Positions 25,672 to 33,719 of a stretch of 50,170 bases of DNA are shown here, in pieces. The notes beneath the pieces were generated by a model. That model was not told the DNA's origin. It made no database searches and saw only the letters and a program-made list of their open reading frames with translations. The position numbers were made by a program, and so were the translations under genes. Each line of letters opens with the position of its first letter. Positions within the stretch are counted from its first letter, which is position 1. This DNA is from MESE01 sp036675035 (GTDB lineage Bacteria; Pseudomonadota; Gammaproteobacteria; Burkholderiales; Burkholderiaceae_D): the NCBI GenBank assembly GCA_036675035.1, contig JAKFFO010000040.1, positions 1 through 50,170 of the forward strand, read 5' to 3'.

Positions 25672-26568
25672 TTATTCGGAAATGAATCGGCGCATCAATT
25701 GGTTGACCCGATCTGGCTGCTCGTGAATCACCCAGTGCGTGCCTTCCGGGATGCGTTCGATTTTGAGGTCATCGATCAGGTCGGCCAATCCATCCAGCAG
25801 CGATTTGGGCAATGCGATGTCGCGTTCACCCCAGATCACGCGGGTCGGCACCTTGATTCGGAAATCCTCAGGATTCAATTGCAGCTTCAATGGCCCTGGA
25901 TGATCATCGGTCGGCGGATGCAGCGGCGATGCACGATAATAATTGACGCCGCCAGTCAATCCGCGCGACCAGCACTCATGGTATCGCGCGCGCACTTCGC
26001 CGGTGAACCACGGTGCAGGAGCCTTCCCCATGCCGTTCAACAATTTTTCCATCATCGCGAAATCGTCTTTCGCCAGCGCGGCTTCCGAACCTTCTTCGCG
26101 CAGCCAGTTCATGTATGCGCTGGATGCTTTCTGATTCGGGTCCGTCGCCAACGCCTTCATGAAAAGATACGGATGCGGCGAATTGACGATAATCAGCTTG
26201 TGCAGCAATTGCGGCATTGCGATCGCCAGATTCCATGCAATTGCGCCGCCCCAGTCATGCGCAACCAGCACGAATTTCTCGTAGCCGAGATGCCCGGCCA
26301 GCAGCTTGAGGTCCTCGACAATATGTCTTGCCTTGTATGCGGACAGATCGGCCGGCATGTCCGACAGGTTGAAGCCGCGAAGATCGGGAGCGACCGCAAA
26401 ATAATCGCCGCCGAATTCTTCAAGTTGTGCATGCCATTCATACCAAAATTCCGGGAAGCCGTGCACGAACAGGATCAACGGTTTTCCCGGCCCCCCTGCG
26501 CTGGCGTAATGCAGCCTCGTGCCATTCGACAGATGTGCAAATTGACTGGATTGGATAGTTGCCGTCAT
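25672..26568 (-). CDS. Epoxide-hydrolase-like alpha/beta hydrolase
   Basis: 298 residues. The oxyanion-hole motif HGFPEFWYEW (about 36-45) and the nucleophile elbow VAHDWGG (Asp105) are those of epoxide hydrolases and haloalkane dehalogenases. The acid (Asp250 in WGERD) and base (His278 in EGTHWVIHEQP) are present. Tyrosines of the cap (for example in VNYYRAS) fit epoxide ring opening better than dehalogenation. An earlier in-frame start (26634) is rejected since MTATIQSS matches the fold start. Part of the catabolic cluster, 87 bases after the SDR gene. Confidence 0.88.
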   Translation of the reverse strand: MTATIQSSQFAHLSNGTRLHYASAGGPGKPLILFVHGFPEFWYEWHAQLEEFGGDYFAVAPDLRGFNLSDMPADLSAYKARHIVEDLKLLAGHLGYEKFVLVAHDWGGAIAWNLAIAMPQLLHKLIIVNSPHPYLFMKALATDPNQKASSAYMNWLREEGSEAALAKDDFAMMEKLLNGMGKAPAPWFTGEVRARYHECWSRGLTGGVNYYRASPLHPPTDDHPGPLKLQLNPEDFRIKVPTRVIWGERDIALPKSLLDGLADLIDDLKIERIPEGTHWVIHEQPDRVNQLMRRFISE

Positions 26569-26655
26569 GGTCTGGTCAGGATGGAAAACGCAAAGGACTT
26601 CTACAGCGGCACCGGCACGAAGCCGGCGACGCACCCGATAATTTTCTGAAGCGGA

Positions 26656-27558
26656 TTAAACTTTCAACTTCGCCCGCAGCATGTCGCGGATATGCGGCAC
26701 TTCCTTGTAAGGATCGCCGGGATTCTGCTGCGTCACGATTTCCTCCATCCGGCGTTGAACGTTTCCAAGTGCACCGGGATGCGAGTAAATATAGAATTTC
26801 TCGTCGCGGATCGCATCGAACGTCCAGTCGGCGACCTGTTGGGCCGTGACCTTGCCCGAACTGACGGCCTTGTCAGACATCGCCTGCGCGGCTGCCTGGC
26901 TGGCTGTCTGCTCGGCATCGCTTTTTACATCATCGGGCCGATTGCGATGCGACTGGTTGATTCCGGTCGGAACAAAATACGGGCACAGCACCGATGCGCC
27001 GATCGGTGCATCAATCAGTTTCAGATCCTGATACAGCGATTCCGACAATGACACCACCGCGTGTTTGGATACATTGTAGATACCCATCGTAGGCGCATTC
27101 AGCAAGCCTGCCATCGAGGCGGTGTTGACGATATGGCCCTGGTAATCCTTGTCTTTCTTCGCGCATTCCAGCATCAGCGGCGTGAAAATCCGCACGCCAT
27201 GGATCACACCCCACAGGTTGACGCCGAGCACCCATTCCCAGTCGGCCTGGGTATTTTCCCACACCAGGCCACCGGCACCTACCCCGGCATTGTTGAACAA
27301 CAGATGTACCGCGCCGAATTTCTTCATCGCCGCATCCGCCAGCCCTTGCACTTCCGAAGCATGACGCACGTCGCAACGCACTGCAATGACGTCTGCGCCC
27401 GCCGCCGCCAGTTCGGATTTGGTCTTGTCCAATCCGTCCTGCTGCACATCGGCAAGCACCAGCTTCATGCCGAGGCGTGCGCCAATATTGGCGAACTCCC
27501 GGCCAAATCCGCTCGCACCACCGGTAATCACGGCTACCTTGTTCTTAAAATCCTTCAT
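26656..27558 (-). CDS. Short-chain dehydrogenase/reductase
   Basis: 300 residues, classical SDR. The Rossmann motif TGGASGFGREFA, the NNAGV motif, catalytic Ser in NTASMAG and the Y-x3-K pair in YNVSKHAV are all present. The C-terminal tail of about 100 residues, with SQAAAQAMSDKAVSSG and AIRDEKFYIYSHP, is longer than in FabG. It resembles SDRs of steroid or fatty-alcohol type pathways. Two ATGs adjoin; the second (27558) has the better spacing to AGGAG. Substrate unknown; cluster position suggests a hydroxyacyl or alcohol substrate. Confidence 0.92.
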   Translation of the reverse strand: MKDFKNKVAVITGGASGFGREFANIGARLGMKLVLADVQQDGLDKTKSELAAAGADVIAVRCDVRHASEVQGLADAAMKKFGAVHLLFNNAGVGAGGLVWENTQADWEWVLGVNLWGVIHGVRIFTPLMLECAKKDKDYQGHIVNTASMAGLLNAPTMGIYNVSKHAVVSLSESLYQDLKLIDAPIGASVLCPYFVPTGINQSHRNRPDDVKSDAEQTASQAAAQAMSDKAVSSGKVTAQQVADWTFDAIRDEKFYIYSHPGALGNVQRRMEEIVTQQNPGDPYKEVPHIRDMLRAKLKV

Positions 27559-27585
27559 CATGTCTCCTGGTTCACAATAAAAAAA

Positions 27586-28515
27586 TCATGCTTTCTTCAG
27601 CTGGAACCCGAGGCGCGGGAAATGAACCACCACGGTGCCGGCCCGTTCATCGGTGCGGCGAAGCGCCAGTTCGGTGGCGCTCGACAGCACCAGCTCGCCT
27701 TCGACCGGATCGAGCGCATAGTCGGTCGGCGTTATGGTCACGCGGTCTCCGAGCGCGATGCCATGCACATCGACAAACGGCGCACCCCCGATATCAACCG
27801 GTACGCTGTCGCGCGCAATCGCCAGCGCTTGATCGGCAGTCATTTTTTCAAACTGGTGATGTCCAAACGCCGCCATCCTGCCCAGCCAGGTCATCAGCCT
27901 GGGCACCGCATCCAGTATTCCCGCCACTGCTTTCGCGTTTCGTACATACCACAGCGAGTGATAAACGGAAAAATCCGCAATCGTCGGATGCGGCCCCAGC
28001 AGATAAGGATTGCCATGGGTCAGCATGTCTTCCAGGCGGCGCAGATATTCATGCAGATGACCGGTTGCTTCCGCGGGCGTCATGCGCGGTGCGTTTCCAC
28101 GCATTTGCGCGCGATCGACCGAAAAAGCCTTGATTTGTTCCGGCGTCAGATGGGCAAACATGCTCTGCACGCCGGCCGGCTGAAAGCTGTACGCGATCGC
28201 GGTCCAGAAAAGCGTGGTGTCCGCCCACTGCGATAAGGTCCTGGCCAGGCCGCGCACCTCGGGTAGATACAGCGATGGCGCTGGTGCAATGCGTTCCAGC
28301 ACGTCGGCGATCAGTGCCGTGTCGCAATAGATATCCGCACCGATCTGCAGCACCGGCGTACGGCGATAACCTCCGGTCAGTGCGGTAAGGTCCGGTTTCG
28401 GCATGATGACCGGAATCATTACCGAATGCCATGCGATCTGCTTGAAGCCGAGAATCAGGCGAATTTTCTCGGCAAAAGGCGACGTCGGGTAATGATGAAG
28501 AATGATGTTTGGCAC
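27586..28515 (-). CDS. Glutathione S-transferase family protein with C-terminal extension
   Basis: 309 residues. The thioredoxin-like N-domain (about 1-80) holds HHYPTSPFAEKIRLILGFK, with Ser12 at the catalytic position, and TPVLQIGADIYCDTALIADVLE. The helical C-domain (about 90-215) has HPTIADFSVYHSLWYVRNA. A further 85-90 residues (about 225-309) form a beta-rich domain not usual in GSTs (VDVHGIALGDRVTITPTDYAL and on). Possible roles are glutathione conjugation of an electrophilic intermediate or a maleylacetoacetate-type isomerisation. It lies between the SDR and the medium-chain reductase genes. Confidence 0.88.
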   Translation of the reverse strand: MPNIILHHYPTSPFAEKIRLILGFKQIAWHSVMIPVIMPKPDLTALTGGYRRTPVLQIGADIYCDTALIADVLERIAPAPSLYLPEVRGLARTLSQWADTTLFWTAIAYSFQPAGVQSMFAHLTPEQIKAFSVDRAQMRGNAPRMTPAEATGHLHEYLRRLEDMLTHGNPYLLGPHPTIADFSVYHSLWYVRNAKAVAGILDAVPRLMTWLGRMAAFGHHQFEKMTADQALAIARDSVPVDIGGAPFVDVHGIALGDRVTITPTDYALDPVEGELVLSSATELALRRTDERAGTVVVHFPRLGFQLKKA

Positions 28516-28598
28516 AGGAACTCCAGGTTATGCGGTGAGCGGCGACAGACATGTGGGCAACGGTACGTCCGGCAAGACGCACCGTCGAATCAAAAATA

Positions 28599-29594
28599 TC
28601 AAATCAGCTTTACCAGTTGCTTGCCGAAATTCTTGCCTTTCAACAGGCCGATGAATGCTTCGGGGGCGGCCGGCAGTCCTTGCGCTATTGATTCACGAAA
28701 TTTCAACTGTCCGGTTGCCACCAGCTTGCCGAGTTCTTCGAGGCCCTGCGGCCAGAACTCCATGTGCTCCGACACGATAAAGCCTCGCATGGTCAATCGC
28801 ATGGTCAGTAATGCACGCACGTTGTTGAGCGCCATCGGCTCGCCGTCGTAGCCCGAGATCAGGCCACACAGTGCGATCCGCCCGAACGGGTTCATCCGCC
28901 CCAGGCATGCATCGAAGATCTGGCCTCCGACATTCTCGAATATTCCGTCGATGCCGTTTGGTGTCGCCGCCTTAAGATCCTCAAGCAGATTGCCCGCCTT
29001 GTAATCGACACATGCATCGAAGCCAAGCTCATTGACGACGTACCCGCATTTTTCCGGGCCGCCGGCAATCCCGACCGCACGACAGCCGCGGCGCTTTGCA
29101 AGCTGGCCTACAATGCTGCCGACTGCGCCGCTGGCGGCCGACACGACAATCGTTTCGCCCTGTTTGGGCATGATGATCTGCGTCAGGCCATACCAGGCCG
29201 TCATGCCCGGCATGCCAACCGCACCAAGATATGCGGACAACGGAATGTGGCTGGTATCAACTTTGCGCAGCATCACGCCGTCCGATACCGCCATCTCGGT
29301 CCATCCAAGCATGCCGTTGACCTTGTCGCCGACGGCGAATTTCGGGTTTTTCGATTCGACGATTTCACCGACCGTGCCGCCGACCATCACCTCGCCGATT
29401 GCCTGCGGAGCGGCATAACTTTTGACATCTTCCATGCGCATGCGCATGTACGGGTCGAGCGACAGATAATGATTGCGCACCAGCACTTCACCATCCTTGA
29501 TAGCAGGAACCGGAACCGACTCCCGCCGGAAGTTGTCGGGAACGACTACGCCGCTCGGGCGGGATGCCAGCACCATTCTTTGAAAAGTTGTCAT
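28599..29594 (-). CDS. NADP-dependent medium-chain oxidoreductase (CurA/LTB4 dehydrogenase type)
   Basis: 331 residues, zinc-free medium-chain reductase. Typical features: LASRPSGVVVPDNFR near the start, YLSLDPYMRMRM, the GAVGMPGMTAWYGL segment, the nucleotide-binding VSAASGAVGSIVGQLAKRRG and the closing FGKQLVKL. Relatives reduce enone or 2-alkenal double bonds with NADPH (prostaglandin/leukotriene reductase, CurA). In this cluster it could saturate an alpha,beta-unsaturated intermediate. It precedes the GST gene, 83 bases apart. Confidence 0.93.
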   Translation of the reverse strand: MTTFQRMVLASRPSGVVVPDNFRRESVPVPAIKDGEVLVRNHYLSLDPYMRMRMEDVKSYAAPQAIGEVMVGGTVGEIVESKNPKFAVGDKVNGMLGWTEMAVSDGVMLRKVDTSHIPLSAYLGAVGMPGMTAWYGLTQIIMPKQGETIVVSAASGAVGSIVGQLAKRRGCRAVGIAGGPEKCGYVVNELGFDACVDYKAGNLLEDLKAATPNGIDGIFENVGGQIFDACLGRMNPFGRIALCGLISGYDGEPMALNNVRALLTMRLTMRGFIVSEHMEFWPQGLEELGKLVATGQLKFRESIAQGLPAAPEAFIGLLKGKNFGKQLVKLI

Positions 29595-29626
29595 GAGATT
29601 CTCGTTTTTTAAAGGGTTCGTCAGGA

Positions 29627-30070
29627 TTACTCGTGTTCTGCTTTTTTGACGGGATCGATGCGCTTACGGTACTTGAAAATTCCCATTGCCCTGGCAACCA
29701 TCTTGTCGCCGTCCCATACTTCGCCTTCGCAAAAGCACAAGGTTTTCGACTGGTGATATGCCTTTCCCTTGGCAATCATCCGAGAGCCGGGCTTGGCACC
29801 AGGTTGCAGAAAATTGGTTTTCATTTCTACGGTGACGCCGCCCTGCGCATCCGGGTAAAGTGATCGGCCTGCCATCGCCATCACCACGTCGAGCAATGTC
29901 ATCGTTACGCCACCATGCGTCACATGCCAGCTGTTCATGTGGCGCGGCAACAGGTCAAGCGCAACCTGCGCTTCACCGTTGCCCATTCCAATAAATTCGA
30001 CACCGAGATCATGCAGGAACGGGATGTCGACCGGAAACGGCTGTGCCTTCGATAAATCCATCGCCGCCAT
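29627..30070 (-). CDS. PaaI-family acyl-CoA thioesterase
   Basis: 147 residues with the PaaI-type hot-dog: NSWHVTHGGVTMTLLDVVMAMAG, where HGG and the following Asp form the active-site helix, then GGVTVEMKTNFLQPGAKPGS and a basic tail. It hydrolyses acyl-CoA esters, often of aromatic or hydroxylated acids that stall a pathway. The start codon shares one base with the SDR stop (TGATG), so it is coupled to that gene; a second ATG three codons later (30061) is possible. Confidence 0.9.
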   Translation of the reverse strand: MAAMDLSKAQPFPVDIPFLHDLGVEFIGMGNGEAQVALDLLPRHMNSWHVTHGGVTMTLLDVVMAMAGRSLYPDAQGGVTVEMKTNFLQPGAKPGSRMIAKGKAYHQSKTLCFCEGEVWDGDKMVARAMGIFKYRKRIDPVKKAEHE

Positions 30071-30852
30071 CAGACCGCCGACACGCCGCCATCGACTGCG
30101 AGAATCTGACCGGTAATATGCTTGCCGGCATCCGAGGCAAACAGCAATGCCGCGCCTTTCAGGTCTTCATCGTCGCCGATACGCTGCAGCGGCGCGTGTT
30201 GGGCAAGCTTTTCTTCGCCCATATTCTCCAGCACGCCTTTGGTCATCTTCGACGGGAAAAAGCCGGGTGCCAGCGCGTTCACAGTAATGCCATGGCGACC
30301 CCATTCACCGGCGAGCGTTCGCGTGAAGTTCACTACCGCACCTTTGGAGGTGTTGTAGGCAATCGTCTGCATCGTGCCGGGCCCGTTGCCTGCGAGGCCG
30401 GCAATCGATGCGACGTTGACGATGCGACCGTACTTGCGCGGAATCATCGACTGCTTGCCGACCGCTTGCGACAACAGGAAGATGCTGCGGATGTTCAGGT
30501 TCATCACCTTGTCCCACGCTTCGACCGGATGATCTTCTGCCGGCGCGCCCCATGTCGCTCCCGCGTTGTTGATCAGGATATCGATATGGCCAAGACGCTT
30601 CATCGTTTCAGCGACCAGCGGTGCAACCGCAGCCTCTTGCGACAGATCTGCCGCGATCGCACTGGCTTCAATCCCGCGTTGCTTCAGATGCGCAACGGCT
30701 TCATCCAGATCCGCCTGTTTGCGCGATGACAGCACAATTCTGGCGCCCTGCTCGCCGAGCGCTTCGGCGATCTGCAACCCCAGTCCGCGGGAGCCGCCGG
30801 TGATCAGCGCGGTTTTTCCGGTGAGGTTGAATAATTGTTGGGTCGTGCGCAT
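30070..30852 (-). CDS. FabG-like short-chain dehydrogenase/reductase
   Basis: 260 residues, start fixed by AAGGAG before the ATG at 30852. Motifs: TGGSRGLGLQIAEALGEQGA (NAD(P) binding), NNAGATWG, Ser in NVASIAG, Y-x3-K in YNTSKGAVVNFTRTLAGEWG, and the FabG-like ITVNALAPGFFPSKM. The first strand binding residues do not settle NAD versus NADP; the Arg after GGS suggests NADP. Probable hydroxyacyl-CoA or alcohol dehydrogenase of the cluster. Translationally coupled to the PaaI thioesterase downstream. Confidence 0.93.
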   Translation of the reverse strand: MRTTQQLFNLTGKTALITGGSRGLGLQIAEALGEQGARIVLSSRKQADLDEAVAHLKQRGIEASAIAADLSQEAAVAPLVAETMKRLGHIDILINNAGATWGAPAEDHPVEAWDKVMNLNIRSIFLLSQAVGKQSMIPRKYGRIVNVASIAGLAGNGPGTMQTIAYNTSKGAVVNFTRTLAGEWGRHGITVNALAPGFFPSKMTKGVLENMGEEKLAQHAPLQRIGDDEDLKGAALLFASDAGKHITGQILAVDGGVSAV

Positions 30853-30914
30853 GAAATCTCCTTTTTTGGGTAATAGGGCCGATTCGTCGGCGGCCCGCGA
30901 ATGATGAAAAATTT

Positions 30915-31217
30915 CTAAACTTCGTAATCCATGCATTGACGCGACTGCCGTACCGCGCCGATAAACGGCTTGACCGCAACATGTCGCGGATGCTCCTGAT
31001 AAGCGTCCAGCGCAGCCTTCGACTCAAATTCGGAATACAGCAGCACGTCGTAGGTCGCTTCCAATCCCGGTGCAGCAAGTGCTGTTTCAAACTTGAGAAT
31101 TCCGGGCACGATGTCGGCGCAGTCGTCGAGCAGCCGCTTCATTTTCAGCGCATTGGCCACCTTGTCGGCGCCTTCGGCAAAATCCTTGAGCTGCCACATG
31201 ACGATATGCTTGATCAT
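30915..31217 (-). CDS. Dabb (stress-responsive A/B barrel) domain protein
   Basis: 100 residues starting MIKHIVMWQLKDFAEG, the Dabb opening (I-x-H-I-V-x-W/F-x-x-K), followed by KRLLDDCADIVPGILKFETA and TYDVLLYSEFESKAALDAYQEHPRHVAVKPFI. The H-P-x-H near the end is highly typical. The fold is a dimeric ferredoxin-like barrel; some members act as cyclases or decarboxylation aids, most are uncharacterised. It is placed between DUF1330 and SDR genes in the catabolic cluster. Confidence 0.92.
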   Translation of the reverse strand: MIKHIVMWQLKDFAEGADKVANALKMKRLLDDCADIVPGILKFETALAAPGLEATYDVLLYSEFESKAALDAYQEHPRHVAVKPFIGAVRQSRQCMDYEV

Positions 31218-31284
31218 GACCAATCCGATATGAATTTGTAAGCTGTTGAAAAAAGTTCGCGCGAGGCGATGTATCGACCGTACG

Positions 31285-31701
31285 TCAGCCGGCAACGCCG
31301 GATTCGAGGGTGGCGATAAGCCGGGCATCTACCAATGCAGCCGTGCGATGAAAAGTGCATTGCCGGTATTCCGGATCGGCCAGCATTTCCCTGAACGCAC
31401 CAATGGATGGATACCTGACCAGCAGCACCTCGTCCCATTCTTCGCCGTCGGGTGCAATCAGGCATCCGGCTGCATTGCCGCGCCAGATCGCTTGCCCACC
31501 TATTTCCGTGACTTTCCTGAAGGCGGTACGCGAGTAGAGCTGATATGCTTCGCGGCCCGAGCACGGGCTCGTAGCATCGCGATAACTGGCCATGTCACGG
31601 AATTTCAGGAGATTGACCATGACGATCGGCTGGCCATCCGGAATCCTTGCAAAAATCGCCGAAAGCGTGTTCCGGTCCGGGTCGATACTTTTCACCGACA
31701 T
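31285..31701 (-). CDS. DUF1330-type alpha+beta barrel protein
   Basis: 138 residues. The pattern PIVMVNLLKFRDMASY, YQLYSRTAFRKVTEIGGQAIWRG, WDEVLLVRYPSIGAFREMLADPEYRQ and HRTAALVDARLIAT is typical of DUF1330, another dimeric ferredoxin-like barrel family of unknown activity. GGAG precedes the ATG closely. Lying next to the Dabb gene, it gives two small barrel proteins side by side, which may assist ring or enolate chemistry in the pathway; that is inference. Confidence 0.85.
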   Translation of the reverse strand: MSVKSIDPDRNTLSAIFARIPDGQPIVMVNLLKFRDMASYRDATSPCSGREAYQLYSRTAFRKVTEIGGQAIWRGNAAGCLIAPDGEEWDEVLLVRYPSIGAFREMLADPEYRQCTFHRTAALVDARLIATLESGVAG

Positions 31702-31773
31702 GTCTCCGTTGTAATTTTTTTCGTATCGTGCGGCAGCAAGACCGCGCGATACGTGATGATTTTTCCTGCCTGC

Positions 31774-33579
31774 CTAAAACCACGCGTCCTGCATGTCCAG
31801 CGTCGTGGTATCGATGGTTTCCAGAAGGTCCAGTTGCTGGTGCGCCTTCGGCAATTCCCATTTAAAGAAATAGGCGCAAGCCTGCAATTTCCCGCGGTAA
31901 AAATCGGCGTCGTGGCCCGACTTGCCAATTGAGAGCAGAGCCTGTTCCAGCCAGATCCACGCAACTACGGTGTGTCCGAATGCCTCCAGGTAAAGCGATG
32001 CGTTGGCCAGCGTCTTGTTCGTGTCGCCAACGCTGTACAACGCCTTGGTGACGCTCTCGATGCGCTGCCAGGTATCGGCCAGCCCTTTGGCATAGCCAGC
32101 CAGTTGCGGAACGTCCACTGTCTTCGCTACGGTCTTTTGAATTTCAGCCGCCAATGCCTTGAATGCTGCGCCGTCATGCATGATCACCTTGCGACCCAGG
32201 AGATCCAGACCCTGAATGCCATGCGTGCCTTCGTGGATCGGATTAAGGCGATTATCGCGATAGAACTGCTCGACGTTGTATTCGCGTGTGTAGCCATAGC
32301 CGCCATGAATCTGGATCGCAAGGCTGTTGGCTTCCAGGCACCATTGCGACGGCCACGATTTTGCGATCGGCGTCAGGATATCGAGCAGTCGACTTGCGTT
32401 GTTACGCTGCTCGGGCGATTCGCCGGTTTTTTCGTCGTCCACCAGGCGCGCGCAATACAGATTCAGCGCCAGTCCGCCTTCGACATACGCCTTCTGTGCG
32501 AGCAGCATCCGCTTGATGTCGGTGTGTTCGATCAGCAGTACCTGCGGCTGGGCCGGGTCCTTGTTCAGAGGATGACGCCCCTGAGGTCGGATACGCGCAT
32601 ATTCAAGAGAGTGCAGATATCCGGTGTAGCCGAGCATGACAGCGCCGAGGCCGACGCCGATGCGCGCTTCGTTCATCATGTGGAACATGTTGGCGAGGCC
32701 CTTGTGCACTTCGCCGACCAGGTAACCGATTGCGCCGGGCTTGCCTTGCGGCGTGAATTTGCCTTCGCCGAAATTGAGCAGACAATTGGTAGTGCCGCGA
32801 TAGCCCATCTTGTGGTTCAGTCCCGCCAGGACCACATCGTTGCGCTCGCCCAGAGATCCATCCGCATTCACCAGCTTCTTGGGAACGATGAACAGCGAAA
32901 TGCCTTTGACCCCTGGTATCAGCTTGCCATCGGCGTCCGGCACTTTGGCCAGCACCAGGTGTACGATGTTTTCCGACAATTCATGCTCGCCGGCGGAGAT
33001 CCACATCTTGTTGCCCTTGAGCCGGTAGGTGCCGTCCGGCTGCGGTTCCGCGCGCGTGACGATGTCCGACAGGCTGGAGCCGGCCTGCGGCTCGGACAGA
33101 CACATCGTGCCGAAAAAACGCCCTTCGAGCATCGGCTTGACGAAGGTGTCGATCTGCTCTTGCGTCCCGCATTTGAGCAAGGTATTTGCATTGCCGATCG
33201 TGAGAAACGGATAGGAAGATGTGCCGACATTGGCACCCTTGAAAAAGCCCAGGCCGGCTTTCTCGACCACGCACGGCAGCTGCATGCCGCCCAGTTCGTA
33301 ATCCTGTCCCGCCGCCATCAGGCCTGAATCGCAAAATGCCTTCAGTGCGGTTTTGACTTCGGGAATAATATGCACGGTCTCGCCATCGAAGTGCGGCTCC
33401 TGCTGATCCGCCTTCTTGTTATGCGGGGCGAACAGGTCGGTCGCAATCTGTTCGCAGGTATCCAGCGCCGCATTGAAGGTTTCGCGGGAATGATCTGCAT
33501 AACGCGTACGACGGGTAAGCGATTCGACATTCAGCCATTCATACAGCAGGAAGTCGATATCGCGACGGGAGATGATCAT
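31774..33579 (-). CDS. Acyl-CoA dehydrogenase, long form with C-terminal domain
   Basis: 601 residues, longer than classical dehydrogenases (about 390) because of the C-terminal domain seen in DmdC- and AcdB-type members. FAD/substrate motifs: MCLSEPQAGSSLSDI, NKMWISAGEHELSENIVHLVLAK, GYRGTTNCLLNF. The catalytic Glu is in PIHEGTHGIQGLD (Glu450). QIHGGYGYTREYNVEQFYRDNR is the usual flavin-contact loop. It makes the alpha,beta double bond of an acyl-CoA; the DmdC-type architecture also serves branched or thio-acyl substrates. First gene downstream of the thiolase terminator, so it probably has its own promoter. Confidence 0.95.
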   Translation of the reverse strand: MIISRRDIDFLLYEWLNVESLTRRTRYADHSRETFNAALDTCEQIATDLFAPHNKKADQQEPHFDGETVHIIPEVKTALKAFCDSGLMAAGQDYELGGMQLPCVVEKAGLGFFKGANVGTSSYPFLTIGNANTLLKCGTQEQIDTFVKPMLEGRFFGTMCLSEPQAGSSLSDIVTRAEPQPDGTYRLKGNKMWISAGEHELSENIVHLVLAKVPDADGKLIPGVKGISLFIVPKKLVNADGSLGERNDVVLAGLNHKMGYRGTTNCLLNFGEGKFTPQGKPGAIGYLVGEVHKGLANMFHMMNEARIGVGLGAVMLGYTGYLHSLEYARIRPQGRHPLNKDPAQPQVLLIEHTDIKRMLLAQKAYVEGGLALNLYCARLVDDEKTGESPEQRNNASRLLDILTPIAKSWPSQWCLEANSLAIQIHGGYGYTREYNVEQFYRDNRLNPIHEGTHGIQGLDLLGRKVIMHDGAAFKALAAEIQKTVAKTVDVPQLAGYAKGLADTWQRIESVTKALYSVGDTNKTLANASLYLEAFGHTVVAWIWLEQALLSIGKSGHDADFYRGKLQACAYFFKWELPKAHQQLDLLETIDTTTLDMQDAWF

Positions 33580-33683
33580 TGATTGCAATTTCCGATACCT
33601 CGTGAAAATAAGTACGATCCGTGCGATGCCCCTGCCGGGACGGCCATGTGGCACCCGACTTCGAACCAGGCAGCACCCGCATC

Positions 33684-33710
33684 AAGAAAAACGGCCAGAT
33701 CAACTGGCCG
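33684..33710 (-). terminator. Rho-independent terminator after the thiolase gene
   Basis: On the minus strand, CGGCCAG (33710-33704), loop TTGAT, CTGGCCG (33698-33692), then TTTTTCTT (33691-33684). A perfect seven-base GC-rich stem with a T tract, directly after the thiolase stop. It separates the thiolase transcript from the acyl-CoA dehydrogenase cluster. Confidence 0.88.
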
Positions 33711-33719
33711 CAAAACTAA

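Noticed and set aside
31972..33327. 451-codon plus-strand frame opposite the acyl-CoA dehydrogenase gene
   Set aside because: The minus strand encodes a complete dehydrogenase with all motifs. The antisense frame has an unnatural composition rich in Gln, Arg and His and no recognisable fold.
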